Assembly: GCA_003222245.1 (NCBI GenBank)
Contig: QHVH01000011.1
Span: forward strand, 46,236-110,235
Length of the DNA: 64,000 nucleotides
Source of the DNA: Blastocatellia bacterium AA13
GTDB lineage: Bacteria > Acidobacteriota > Blastocatellia > UBA7656
Direction of reading: 5' to 3'
In this document: positions 19,179 through 27,159 of the stretch, piece after piece
Position numbering within the stretch: the first letter of the stretch is position 1
Layout of the letters: each line of letters begins with the position of its first letter
Notes under the pieces: generated by a model
Database searches by the model: none
What the model was told of the DNA's origin: nothing
The model's input: the letters and a program-made list of their open reading frames with translations, nothing else
Program-made: the position numbers and the translations under genes

Positions 19179-19292
19179 ATGATGACCACATTCGACAGTA
19201 TTAAGGAATCTGTCCAAGAGTTTTTCTGCGACCTTCACTACGGTAAGCTGAAGCTATCCGAGTATCAGCGCGATGGTGTTGAAACATCGTAG
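19179..19292 (+). pseudogene. DUF262 (GmrSD/ParB-like nuclease) N-terminal stub
   Basis: A 37-residue frame starting 10 bases after the helicase stop matches the beginning of DUF262 proteins. It reads TFDSIKESVQEFFCDLHYGK then LKLSEYQRD, where intact members read L-P-E-F-Q-R-x-W-V-W. The frame ends at TAG before the conserved Trp residues, and nothing resembling the rest of the family follows. The sequence after it changes character. DUF262 domains are the nuclease part of GmrSD-type defence enzymes, so this may be the leftover second gene of a helicase-DUF262 pair. Confidence 0.55.
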
Positions 19293-19502
19293 TACACGGA
19301 CGGTGCTCTCCCAGGGACAATGGTAACTTCGAGGGCGTACTGCCGACGAATACATCATCGATCAAAATGCCGCCCCAAGCGGCTCGCTCGTGATTTCGAC
19401 CTGATGAACTTTGGTTGGTTGACTACTTGCCATCCGATCTACTGGCGCCCCTCGCGCCGCTGGAGCGCTCGTCGCGATCAGACCGGAGGACGCTACTTAG
19501 GC

Positions 19503-19573
19503 TCGTCATACCCTCTTTGAACTCCACGATCCCACTCTTGAAATTGGAACCGACGCGCACTCCCCAAACCAAG
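19503..19573 (+). repeat. 71-bp imperfect direct repeat, left copy
   Basis: This segment recurs at 23353-23423 in the same orientation with 8 mismatches in 71 bases and no gaps. The longest identical block includes CCCACTCTTGAAATTG. The two copies are 3850 bases apart and flank the BNR-repeat protein gene. Confidence 0.85.
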
Positions 19574-19712
19574 GAAGCTACGAGTTGAAGCAGTTCTCAA
19601 TGATGGACTCAGAGTCTGAGTGCCGGGCTCTTAGAAAAAACCTAGCACATCAATTTAGGAGTGAAAGGTCGATGGCTGTCTGAGATTTGCGCTCCAGCCA
19701 GCATCAATACTC

Positions 19713-19752
19713 GAGACGCAGCTTGAGACGCACCTGAGACGCAGCTTGAAAC
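19713..19752 (+). repeat. Short tandem repeat of GAGACGCAGCTT
   Basis: Units GAGACGCAGCTT, GAGACGCACCT and GAGACGCAGCTT, then a partial GAAACG, run head to tail. They lie downstream of the minus-strand gene's terminator, outside any supported gene. Confidence 0.7.
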
Positions 19753-19800
19753 GATAAAAGCCTATCGAACATTGATTTGATGCCAGATAAATAGGCAAGA

Positions 19801-19828
19801 GTGGGTCGGCCTTTTGAGGCCGACCCAC
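19801..19828 (-). terminator. Strong hairpin after the BNR-repeat gene
   Basis: A perfect 12-bp stem (GTGGGTCGGCCT/AGGCCGACCCAC) with a 4-base loop begins 15 bases past the stop of the minus-strand gene. The tract after it on that strand is only moderately T-rich, so its efficiency is uncertain. Confidence 0.6.
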
Positions 19829-19842
19829 TAGCAGAGACAATT

Positions 19843-22707
19843 TCACCGGTGCGCTTGAATGTTGCCTTGAGCGAGATTACCCTGCCGAATTGAGGAATGG
19901 CCTCCGGATATGTTTATACGGAAAAAGTCTTTGCTCCCCGGCTCGCCATTGTCTTCACATACTATTTCAAACTGGGCGGGATCGTTGTTGATCGTTCCTG
20001 TACCGCGGAACGTGACCTGGTTGGGTCCCGTTTGAGCGAACGCGAGAATCCTCTCAGACACGAGATGAATCCCCTGATCGGTGTCACGATAATTCAAATG
20101 GCCGCTTAACGACCGATCCGCATTGAAGGAAAAGCTCACGGTCTTTCCCAAGATGCTGCCGCCAGCGGTCACTTTGATGATGGGGCCATTGTTTCCTCCG
20201 CCTCCGCTGCCTCCGCCGCCGCCATTTCCGCTGCCCGGAGAGCAACTCCCAATGGTGAACTGAGTGCCCCCACGAGTAATATCGCGCTTGGCGTTTACCT
20301 CGGACGTGAACGTTTGACCTCGCAAGCCGACAAGCGTAGTGCCGACTCCGATCGGCGGTCCGTGAGTGACCAATGGATTGAGCTTGCCCACTGATACCTT
20401 TACCTTGATCGTGTTGTTCACGGAATCGAACGAGCCGCTATCGGCAGCGCCCTGTATGGTACTGCTTATCGAGCCATCAGAGTTTCTAACCGATGTACCC
20501 CATGAGAAGGGCGTCACTTGCGGATCGGACGAAGCGCGCACGAAGAACTGGTCGCCTCGGTCGGATAGACCAAAACTGTAGTCGCCCCGAGGGCTCAATT
20601 GGATGAATGGCGCATTCGCCGTGAAGTTCATTCGCCAATTCGACGCGACCGGCACGCTCGACAAGTCGGAGACCTTCATCTCAGCTACGATCACAAGGCC
20701 GTCCGGCCCGTTCTCGCATGAGTACTTGATGGATAGAATATCGAGCGGGTCATTCGCAGGAACCACACCAAGCAACCCTGTTGTGACGTCTTGAGCAAAG
20801 TCGACTACCTGGGCTCCGTCGGATGGCGGCGCAAAAGAAGGCGGCAGCGCGGAGCCTTCCTTCGATGCCGGGATCGATCCGCCGTTGATGCCGGGCCCGC
20901 TAATCTGGCGGGTCACGAATGTATGACCATCAACGTCGTTGTGATCGTCAGTGTAGGCTATTACCGCCGCGCCCGTAGGATCAAATGAAACTTGAAAGTA
21001 GTCGAGCAGGTTTCGGTTCGCGTTCCCCAACGTTCCACCCTCCGAGATATTTCCGGCGTGAATGAAATGGTCGCTGGCCGTTACCTGACGGAACGTGGGT
21101 ACGTCGGAGCTTGCGTTTAAGCTCTGGGCATAAAATAGCTGCCAGTTCGCAGCGTCGTTGTCGGTTGCTTCGGAGGAGCCGAACCATACGATTCCCACCG
21201 ACCCAGGAGTCGATCCGGTTTCGAGCCACGGAAGCAAGGCCGTGCGCGTCTCCGGGCCGTCGCTCACCCGCACGGGCTGGCTCCAGGTGACGCCCTTGTC
21301 CGAGGAGTGCGCAAGGAAGATGTCCTTGTCGTTGGAATACGCTACGTAGGCCGTGCCGTTAGGTGTGCCGTCATCCGCGACCTTGACTACGAAGAATATA
21401 TGATCAACTCCATTAGGATCGCTGGCCGCCTGGCGGCATTGATAAGTCACTGGCGCCAGGCCCGGGGCCGGTGGAGTGCCCACGCAGACCTGGCCGGAGC
21501 TTCCGCTTACATAGACGGTTCCTGTTGCCTGGTGCACGTCGATGCTGCCAACCTGCCCGATCAAACCCGCTGTAACGGCCGGCCCGTACGTTAAGCCTCC
21601 ATCTTCCGAGCGTTGAATCTGGGTCAGCGCCGGTGCGACCGTGCGGTAGAGGAGGTAGACCTTGTCCTTGCCCAGGAATTCAGTCCACTGACGATCATCG
21701 ACTGGAATGCCTCCAGTCAAGTTACCAGCCGGGTTCAACGCGAAGGTCGCGCCTCGATCAGTCGAGCGCGCCGCCGATATGTTAGCGATAACCAGACTCG
21801 TTGTTGCGAGCGTGCAAGGCTGACCTGGGATAGGAGCATCGAAGCCGACCGCGAGATCGACGTCTCCTCCGCCGTCGGCTCCGACCGAGGTTGCGGTCTC
21901 CTCGGTGATTGAGTCGGGCTGCCCTCGGTAAATAGGATTTCGCATTCCTGGATCGTAAGTAGGACTGCCCGGCTTCAGATCGAAATACCAGAGGTCCGTG
22001 CCCGCTGGGACGCCGCGAATTCCCACGACGTAAGCGTTACCGAACCTGTCGGTGCGATTGCTTGGTTCTCCGTCGCTCGCGGTTACGGGCGCCTTCAATG
22101 CCACGTTCGGACTGAATGTAATTCCGCCTTTCACATAATTGGCGGCACGGGTCGCGACCTTAGCCTTTACTTCAGCAGTGCCGCGATACTGATCGACCTG
22201 CGGCGTAACCGTGAAATAAATGACGTGTATCGTATAAAGGCCAGTGCCGGTAGAGGCCGGATCTATGGTTGAGGCCTCTTCCGTGCCTGGCGCACCGTTG
22301 GCGGACAGGCCTACTTCAGGGCCGGTGATCGAGTCCTTATGGATGTGAAGATCGTAATCATTCGTTGGGATAGCCCAGTCGATTTTTACCGAGACAATCT
22401 TACCCGTCCAATCAGCCGAGCTCCCGGTGACGGTCAGACTAAACGTCTCGCAGTTGACTCCCTCCACGCATGTATCCTCTCCCGTGGCCGGACCTCCCAC
22501 CGCGGTCCCTGTCCACGTTATGGACGCGCTGGCCGGCCCGAGCGAGGCAGCCGAAGGGCTTGCTGCTGATGCGAACAGAGCTGAAGAGAGGCCAAAGGCA
22601 GTGATGACCATTGCGGCAATCAACAAAAGACGAACGCTAATAGTCGAGCGATGTCCAAAATGCGTATTTGTAAATCCCGACGGAATACCTCGCCTTATGA
22701 GTTTCAT
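19843..22707 (-). CDS. Secreted BNR-repeat (sialidase-like fold) protein
   Basis: 954 residues. A long N-terminal signal segment (VRLLLIAAMVITAFGLSSALFASA) indicates export. At least three Asp-box (BNR) motifs of the S-x-D-x-G-x-T-(F/Y/W) type are visible: STDRGATF (about 313), SEDGGLTY (about 365) and SSDKGVTW (about 466). They point to a beta-propeller like that of sialidases, though the sialidase arginine triad was not identified. A Gly-rich linker near 820-836 leads to a C-terminal beta domain like the post-COAP type, with SFNADRSLSGHLNYRD and FRGTGTINN. AAGGAG lies 10 bases before the ATG. The target is unknown; a glycan-binding or surface role is plausible. Confidence 0.75.
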   Translation of the reverse strand: MKLIRRGIPSGFTNTHFGHRSTISVRLLLIAAMVITAFGLSSALFASAASPSAASLGPASASITWTGTAVGGPATGEDTCVEGVNCETFSLTVTGSSADWTGKIVSVKIDWAIPTNDYDLHIHKDSITGPEVGLSANGAPGTEEASTIDPASTGTGLYTIHVIYFTVTPQVDQYRGTAEVKAKVATRAANYVKGGITFSPNVALKAPVTASDGEPSNRTDRFGNAYVVGIRGVPAGTDLWYFDLKPGSPTYDPGMRNPIYRGQPDSITEETATSVGADGGGDVDLAVGFDAPIPGQPCTLATTSLVIANISAARSTDRGATFALNPAGNLTGGIPVDDRQWTEFLGKDKVYLLYRTVAPALTQIQRSEDGGLTYGPAVTAGLIGQVGSIDVHQATGTVYVSGSSGQVCVGTPPAPGLAPVTYQCRQAASDPNGVDHIFFVVKVADDGTPNGTAYVAYSNDKDIFLAHSSDKGVTWSQPVRVSDGPETRTALLPWLETGSTPGSVGIVWFGSSEATDNDAANWQLFYAQSLNASSDVPTFRQVTASDHFIHAGNISEGGTLGNANRNLLDYFQVSFDPTGAAVIAYTDDHNDVDGHTFVTRQISGPGINGGSIPASKEGSALPPSFAPPSDGAQVVDFAQDVTTGLLGVVPANDPLDILSIKYSCENGPDGLVIVAEMKVSDLSSVPVASNWRMNFTANAPFIQLSPRGDYSFGLSDRGDQFFVRASSDPQVTPFSWGTSVRNSDGSISSTIQGAADSGSFDSVNNTIKVKVSVGKLNPLVTHGPPIGVGTTLVGLRGQTFTSEVNAKRDITRGGTQFTIGSCSPGSGNGGGGGSGGGGNNGPIIKVTAGGSILGKTVSFSFNADRSLSGHLNYRDTDQGIHLVSERILAFAQTGPNQVTFRGTGTINNDPAQFEIVCEDNGEPGSKDFFRINISGGHSSIRQGNLAQGNIQAHR

Positions 22708-23059
22708 AGCCGGATCTCCTTATCGTAAAGAATCGAATGCGTCGTACGGACCGCAGGCTCCCTGTATGTCCAGAGCCTCGAAGGCGCCGAGTTGGATTGA
22801 GGCAGCAAAGCGCGGAGTCCTCCGAAGCGCAATGCAAAATTTACCGATGATTTGTATGCAGATAGTGCATGGCAGCGCCAACCGTGTAGCCAAACATAAC
22901 AAAGTTAGGACTTGTTTCATCTCGCGAACTGGGCTTGGCAATTGAAATTCCATCGGCCGCTCGGCGAGAACGAGCAGTGATCCAGGCTCATCTTTTGAGG
23001 AAGCGACTTTCTTCTAAGCGAGCGTAAAGAAATAGCTTTCCGGATTGAATCCGCTATTG

Positions 23060-23350
23060 GCCTCAAGCCCGAAGGGGTTGCGCCCTCCTTTCAGCCTGGT
23101 TTGCCGTACTCGGCAACTCCGGGGAAGCGTGCATGATTGATTGGCGCCTGGGTATACTTGGCTGCTTTGGACGTACATCATTGCCGAATCTTCGGTCGTT
23201 GCGAATCGAAAAACGGGATCATGCCTTTCGATTGTTTAGTCGATCAGGTCATGACTCGTCCGCCTTACAGCGAGCGCGGAGGGGTTTCTGGATTGTCGAC
23301 AACTGTTCCGCTCATTGAGGACAGCGCGCCGTAGAACGCCTGCAGCCAAG
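23060..23350 (+). pseudogene. IS630-type transposase remnant
   Basis: Two frames together spell the catalytic centre of an IS630-family transposase. YLAALDVHHCRIFGRCES followed by IMPFDCLVDQVM is in one frame. FWIVDNCSAH, then after an in-frame TGA GQRAVERLQ, is in another. Intact relatives read DNGSSHRG there. A further TGA precedes the first segment. At least one frameshift and two stops make it dead. Both ends are missing, and the sequence switches to the 71-bp repeat right after LQ. Confidence 0.75.
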
Positions 23351-23352
23351 TA

Positions 23353-23423
23353 TCGTTATACCCTCCTCAAACTCCTCAATCCCACTCTTGAAATTGCAAC
23401 CGACGCGCACTCCCAAAACCAAG
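23353..23423 (+). repeat. 71-bp imperfect direct repeat, right copy
   Basis: Partner of 19503-19573. It begins immediately after the transposase remnant loses similarity, so it may be part of a mobile-element end or the debris of a shared older gene. Confidence 0.85.
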
Positions 23424-23736
23424 AGTTTCTTGACGTGTGCGCAAATTGAGTGATACACATGCCGCCGCAACAGGAAAAAGTTGGTAAACACCCTAAAGTC
23501 AGTTGCTGCGGACAGCTAAATATAATGCATAGCCCGCTCTGATATCGGCGCTGGATTTCATAAGGCTGAATGAGGCGGAGGCCCTGGGCGCTTTCTCATT
23601 TGGTGAACAATTAACTTGGCCGCGACGCTTCCTAAGCGGGAGTCTGTGATGCTCATAGAGTAAAACTTCTATATACATTCGGAGCGCCAATCGCAATTCA
23701 TGCGAGTTTACGTTACTGACCGAGGAGGACAAGAAG

Positions 23737-24903
23737 ATGATCATCGATCGACAATGGGTTGTGAGGAATCTCGGCTTCGATCCCATTTCGACGCCTGCTC
23801 CGACTGCTACTTTCGCGGTTGCGGCGGCAGCAAGCCCCTCTGGCAGCGCGGAAGATCTGCGGAGAGAGATCATCGACTTCGATTCCGACGCGCCGTCCGG
23901 CAGGGAGTTCCTCGCGTTCACAACCGCCACCGGACTCTCCCGATTCACCGATATACCATGGCCCAAGGGCCTTGCGCCGAAAACCGGCAATGCGCCCGGC
24001 GGAAGCCCGGCTAGCCCGCTTCCCAAGGCCGACGTACTCGTGGTCACGTGGACGGTCGATGAGGGCCATGCGCTTAGTCGCGTACTAACGCCGGGCAAGG
24101 ACTCCCGAAACGACTATCGCTCTTACACGCATAAGTTTGCCTCTATTTCAAAGAAGATGCGCCCGGGCTGCCCTGCTCTTCAGGCGAAACGCCTGGGGGC
24201 CTATTGGACCACCAAAATCGACGGGAAGAGTGTAGTGGTCTTCAAATCCGATTCCCACATGTCTCAGGACGGCCCGCAGCTTCCGAATATCGATGTATGG
24301 AGACAGATCATTTCCGAGGTGCGGCCGAAACTCGTCATTACTACCGGCACCGCCGGAGGGATCGGCAAGGACTTTGAGGTTGGAGATGTCGTGGTCAGTC
24401 CGATTGTGCGCTTCGATTGCACCGCGAAATTCAAGAACAAACAGGTTGACGGCCAGCCCATTGCCACTTCCCACTATTCAAGCGCCGCGGTCAGGGCCAA
24501 ACATTTTGCGTCGGCCAGAGCGCTCTTCAAAGCAAATGCGGGGCAGTTGCCAAAGGACAATACTCGACCGCCGAAGATCGCGAAGGTTTCGCCGAAAAAC
24601 CTCGCGGCATCCGTCGTGACGACTGATTTCTTCGGATTCGACACCTCGAATGACCATTTTCATCTTCAGGGATTAGGTGATGTTTCGGAAATGGGGGACG
24701 CGGTACTTGGTCTTGTTGCTGAAGAGATGGGGGATCAAGCGCCTCGATGGGTTGCGGTAAGAAACGTGTCGGACCCGCAGATCAAGGCGGAGGGAACTCT
24801 CAAAGAACAGGCGGCATTGGCCGCTCAGATATATAAGGGATTCGGCCGTTGGAGTTCTGTTTGCAGCGCAATCGTCTGCTGGGCGCTCATCGTCGCCGAG
24901 TAG
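23737..24903 (+). CDS. Stand-alone nucleoside-phosphorylase-like protein
   Basis: 388 residues. The C-terminal two thirds look like the PNP/UDP phosphorylase superfamily. They include KADVLVVTWTVDEGHAL (first strand), TTGTAGGIGKDFEVGDVVVSP (phosphate/ribose pocket, about 202-222), SEMGDAVLGLVAEEMG (the usual EMEA-like position, about 317-332) and VAVRNVSDPQ (purine-site Asp). The N-terminal 100 residues are Ala/Pro-rich and poorly conserved. Such enzymes cleave N-glycosidic bonds of nucleosides; larger relatives with extra domains occur as effectors in bacterial conflict systems. GAGGAGG lies upstream of the ATG. It sits alone in the island with no linked salvage gene. Confidence 0.7.
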   Translation: MIIDRQWVVRNLGFDPISTPAPTATFAVAAAASPSGSAEDLRREIIDFDSDAPSGREFLAFTTATGLSRFTDIPWPKGLAPKTGNAPGGSPASPLPKADVLVVTWTVDEGHALSRVLTPGKDSRNDYRSYTHKFASISKKMRPGCPALQAKRLGAYWTTKIDGKSVVVFKSDSHMSQDGPQLPNIDVWRQIISEVRPKLVITTGTAGGIGKDFEVGDVVVSPIVRFDCTAKFKNKQVDGQPIATSHYSSAAVRAKHFASARALFKANAGQLPKDNTRPPKIAKVSPKNLAASVVTTDFFGFDTSNDHFHLQGLGDVSEMGDAVLGLVAEEMGDQAPRWVAVRNVSDPQIKAEGTLKEQAALAAQIYKGFGRWSSVCSAIVCWALIVAE

Positions 24904-25020
24904 TAGCGACGAGCAATCTTGGCAAGGGGACGCGAACATCCGATCTCGTGGTCGCGTGTTCACGTAAGAGCGGTTAAAGGGCTGCTCTTCTTCTGGTGTG
25001 CCGACCTCGCGAGGGATTTA

Positions 25021-26640
25021 CTATTTTGGAAAGTATCGCGCTATTGTTTGAGGGGCCGGCTTCCGAGTCAGTAGTGAAACAAGCACAATTAACGCTGTTG
25101 ATACGAGCGTCATCGGCGCCACCGGCATGAACCCAAGTACAGCCGTGCCTCCCGGTGTGCGCGATAGAATGTCAATGCCGCCAAGCGACCACGCTACAAC
25201 CGGAGGACCGGGGGCCGGAGCCGGTATGCTCGCCTGAAATACCGCGACCGCGATCACCGCAAAGGCGGTCCAAACCGTCGCCGCCAAAGCTCCCCATTTG
25301 GAGCTTCCTTTCCAAAATAATGCCGCGATCAATAGCGGCGCGAGCGCCGCGTAGCCCGAAAAAGCGTACTGCACCGCGAGCTCGAATATTGATTGCGGGG
25401 CTTTGAGCGCTATAACGTATGCGACGATCGTCACCGCGACTACGAAGATGCGTCCCGTGTAAACTTGAACCGCTTCGCCGAAGCGCGCCTTTCCTTCATA
25501 GAACGCGAATATGTCCTCCGTGAACATCGTCGATAGAGCGAGAATCTGCGAGTCGCTCGCCATTACCGCCGCCATAATTCCCGCGCCGAGGAGACCCGCG
25601 AGCCAAATGGGAGCATACCGATCGAGCAGGAGTAACAAGACATCGTCCGCGCCCATCTTCTCGCGAAGCGAATCGCGCTCATCAGGAGTCAACTGCGAGC
25701 CCTGCGCGGCCAGCTCTCGACGCGCTTCGAGCTTCCGCTGAATCTGAGGCGCGTCGGTCATTCGATTCGCGACAACGCCCAGAAAACAGCAGGGCAGCCA
25801 GAGCATGAGAATACAAATCGGGTAGAAGATGACCGTCCGCTTGAATTGCTCCATCTTGCGCGCCGTCAAACAGAAGATGGCGATGTGCGGAAATGCTATT
25901 GATGAGAGCGGTATGAAACTATAGCTGAAGAAGAATAGCGGCGAGATCCGTTCTCGCGACAAGAGCGCGGCGGTTGCCGGCGCCGATCGCAGCGCGTCGA
26001 CGGCGTTTTTGAATCCGCCCATTCCCGAACCGATTACGATGACCGCGATAGCGCCGAAGCAGAGAAAGAGGATCGTCTGAAATGTATTCACCCAGGCCGT
26101 TCCTCTCATCCCTCCGAAGAAGACGTAGCACATGACTACGAGTGCTACGAGAGCGCCTCCGAACCAGTATGGAACCCTGCCGCCGCTGATCGCGCTCAGC
26201 GTCGTGCCGCCGCCCATGACGCCGATTATGATGTAAGGCACGAGAAGCGCGGCCTGAACCGTAAAGATGACCGTTCCTATGTGAGAGCATTCCCATCGAT
26301 CTCGAAACATCTGAACGGGCGTCATGAAACCGAACTTCTTTCCGAGCGCCCACAACCGAGTTCCCACCAGGAATATCGTCAAGGGAATGATCAGAGCGGA
26401 GCAGGAGGCCATCAGACCATAAGTAACTACGCCATTATTGAAAGCGTGTCCCGATGATCCGAGTATCGAGAACGCGGTCATGTTTGTGCCGAACAATGAG
26501 AACAGAAATACGTAAGGGCCCAGCGACCGGCCGGCAAGAAAGTAATCTTCGGCGCCCGCGCGCCTCGAGCGCCGGAATGCGAAGATGCCGATGTATAGAA
26601 CGATGGCGAGGTATGCGAATACAAACAGGGCGGGGATCAA
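25021..26640 (-). CDS. Sodium:solute symporter (SSF family)
   Basis: 539 residues with about 13 hydrophobic helices, typical of SSF transporters that use the sodium gradient to import solutes such as amino or carboxylic acids. Family features include the early segment [15 protein letters not shown], the [16 protein letters not shown] region of helix 2 and [15 protein letters not shown]. The start is TTG at 26638-26640, with AAGGAGG 11 bases upstream. A DUF3311 gene lies six bases upstream on the same strand, and this pairing is common. The substrate cannot be inferred. Confidence 0.88.
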   Translation of the reverse strand: MIPALFVFAYLAIVLYIGIFAFRRSRRAGAEDYFLAGRSLGPYVFLFSLFGTNMTAFSILGSSGHAFNNGVVTYGLMASCSALIIPLTIFLVGTRLWALGKKFGFMTPVQMFRDRWECSHIGTVIFTVQAALLVPYIIIGVMGGGTTLSAISGGRVPYWFGGALVALVVMCYVFFGGMRGTAWVNTFQTILFLCFGAIAVIVIGSGMGGFKNAVDALRSAPATAALLSRERISPLFFFSYSFIPLSSIAFPHIAIFCLTARKMEQFKRTVIFYPICILMLWLPCCFLGVVANRMTDAPQIQRKLEARRELAAQGSQLTPDERDSLREKMGADDVLLLLLDRYAPIWLAGLLGAGIMAAVMASDSQILALSTMFTEDIFAFYEGKARFGEAVQVYTGRIFVVAVTIVAYVIALKAPQSIFELAVQYAFSGYAALAPLLIAALFWKGSSKWGALAATVWTAFAVIAVAVFQASIPAPAPGPPVVAWSLGGIDILSRTPGGTAVLGFMPVAPMTLVSTALIVLVSLLTRKPAPQTIARYFPK

Positions 26641-26646
26641 CTAGGC

Positions 26647-26937
26647 TCAATCCTCCTTGTCACGCAGTCCGCCGATTTGTGGTGTGTTCACGCCGCGGGC
26701 TGATTTATTACCATCGAGCGGATCAGATTCTGATGCGTATTGATCGAGATGAGACGGCCACGCGTACTTTACGAGAGCCCACATCAACACCGCCGCGGCT
26801 ATTGAGTAAAGGGCGTGATAAGAGAGGGCGATCGGCAGAAACCCGAACAGGAACGGCCCGGATGATTTCCAGAACCAGATGTCCTGGTGCAGGAGAAACA
26901 AAGCGAGGACTATACCGGCGAATAGCGTTCGTTTCAT
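26647..26937 (-). CDS. DUF3311-type small membrane protein, symporter partner
   Basis: 96 residues with two transmembrane helices (about 1-20 and 31-60). The family pattern is FLLHQDIWFW, then FLFGFLPIALSYHALYSI, which identifies DUF3311. These small proteins are usually encoded beside an SSF symporter and are presumed accessory subunits. The polar C-terminal 35 residues are unlike the core. It ends six bases before the symporter start, so the two are almost certainly co-translated. Confidence 0.8.
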   Translation of the reverse strand: MKRTLFAGIVLALFLLHQDIWFWKSSGPFLFGFLPIALSYHALYSIAAAVLMWALVKYAWPSHLDQYASESDPLDGNKSARGVNTPQIGGLRDKED

Positions 26938-27159
26938 GCCGAGAGCTTTTCAAACAGAAACTCGCGAGACTCATGAGCAATAAAAATCGAGCTACTATCG
27001 CACAGCAGTTCCACGGGCTGCAACCAACGCACCGGCTCCCTATAACGCAACATAACGCAACGTGGGCGTGGCTCGCTTGAATTCAAACGAGCCGCCCGCC
27101 TTTCGCTGCTTATATTGACCTGGTTCTCCAGGAATAGAGTTTCGATGGCGTCGACCAAT

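Larger units (their letters stand above)
19293..19842. other. Gene-poor island segment with repeats
   Basis: No intact gene. It contains the left copy of the 71-bp repeat (19503-19573), a short tandem repeat (19713-19747) and the terminator hairpin of the minus-strand secreted protein (19801-19828). A partly open frame before the repeat (DELWLVDYLPSDLLAPLAPL) hints at a decayed gene that could not be identified. Confidence 0.5.
22708..23736. other. Gene-poor island segment with IS630-type remnant
   Basis: Contains the decayed transposase at about 23060-23350, the right copy of the 71-bp repeat, and about 300 bases of leader before the phosphorylase-like gene. The first 350 bases, upstream of the minus-strand BNR gene, probably hold its promoter, but no clear -35/-10 pair was found. 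Confidence 0.5.
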
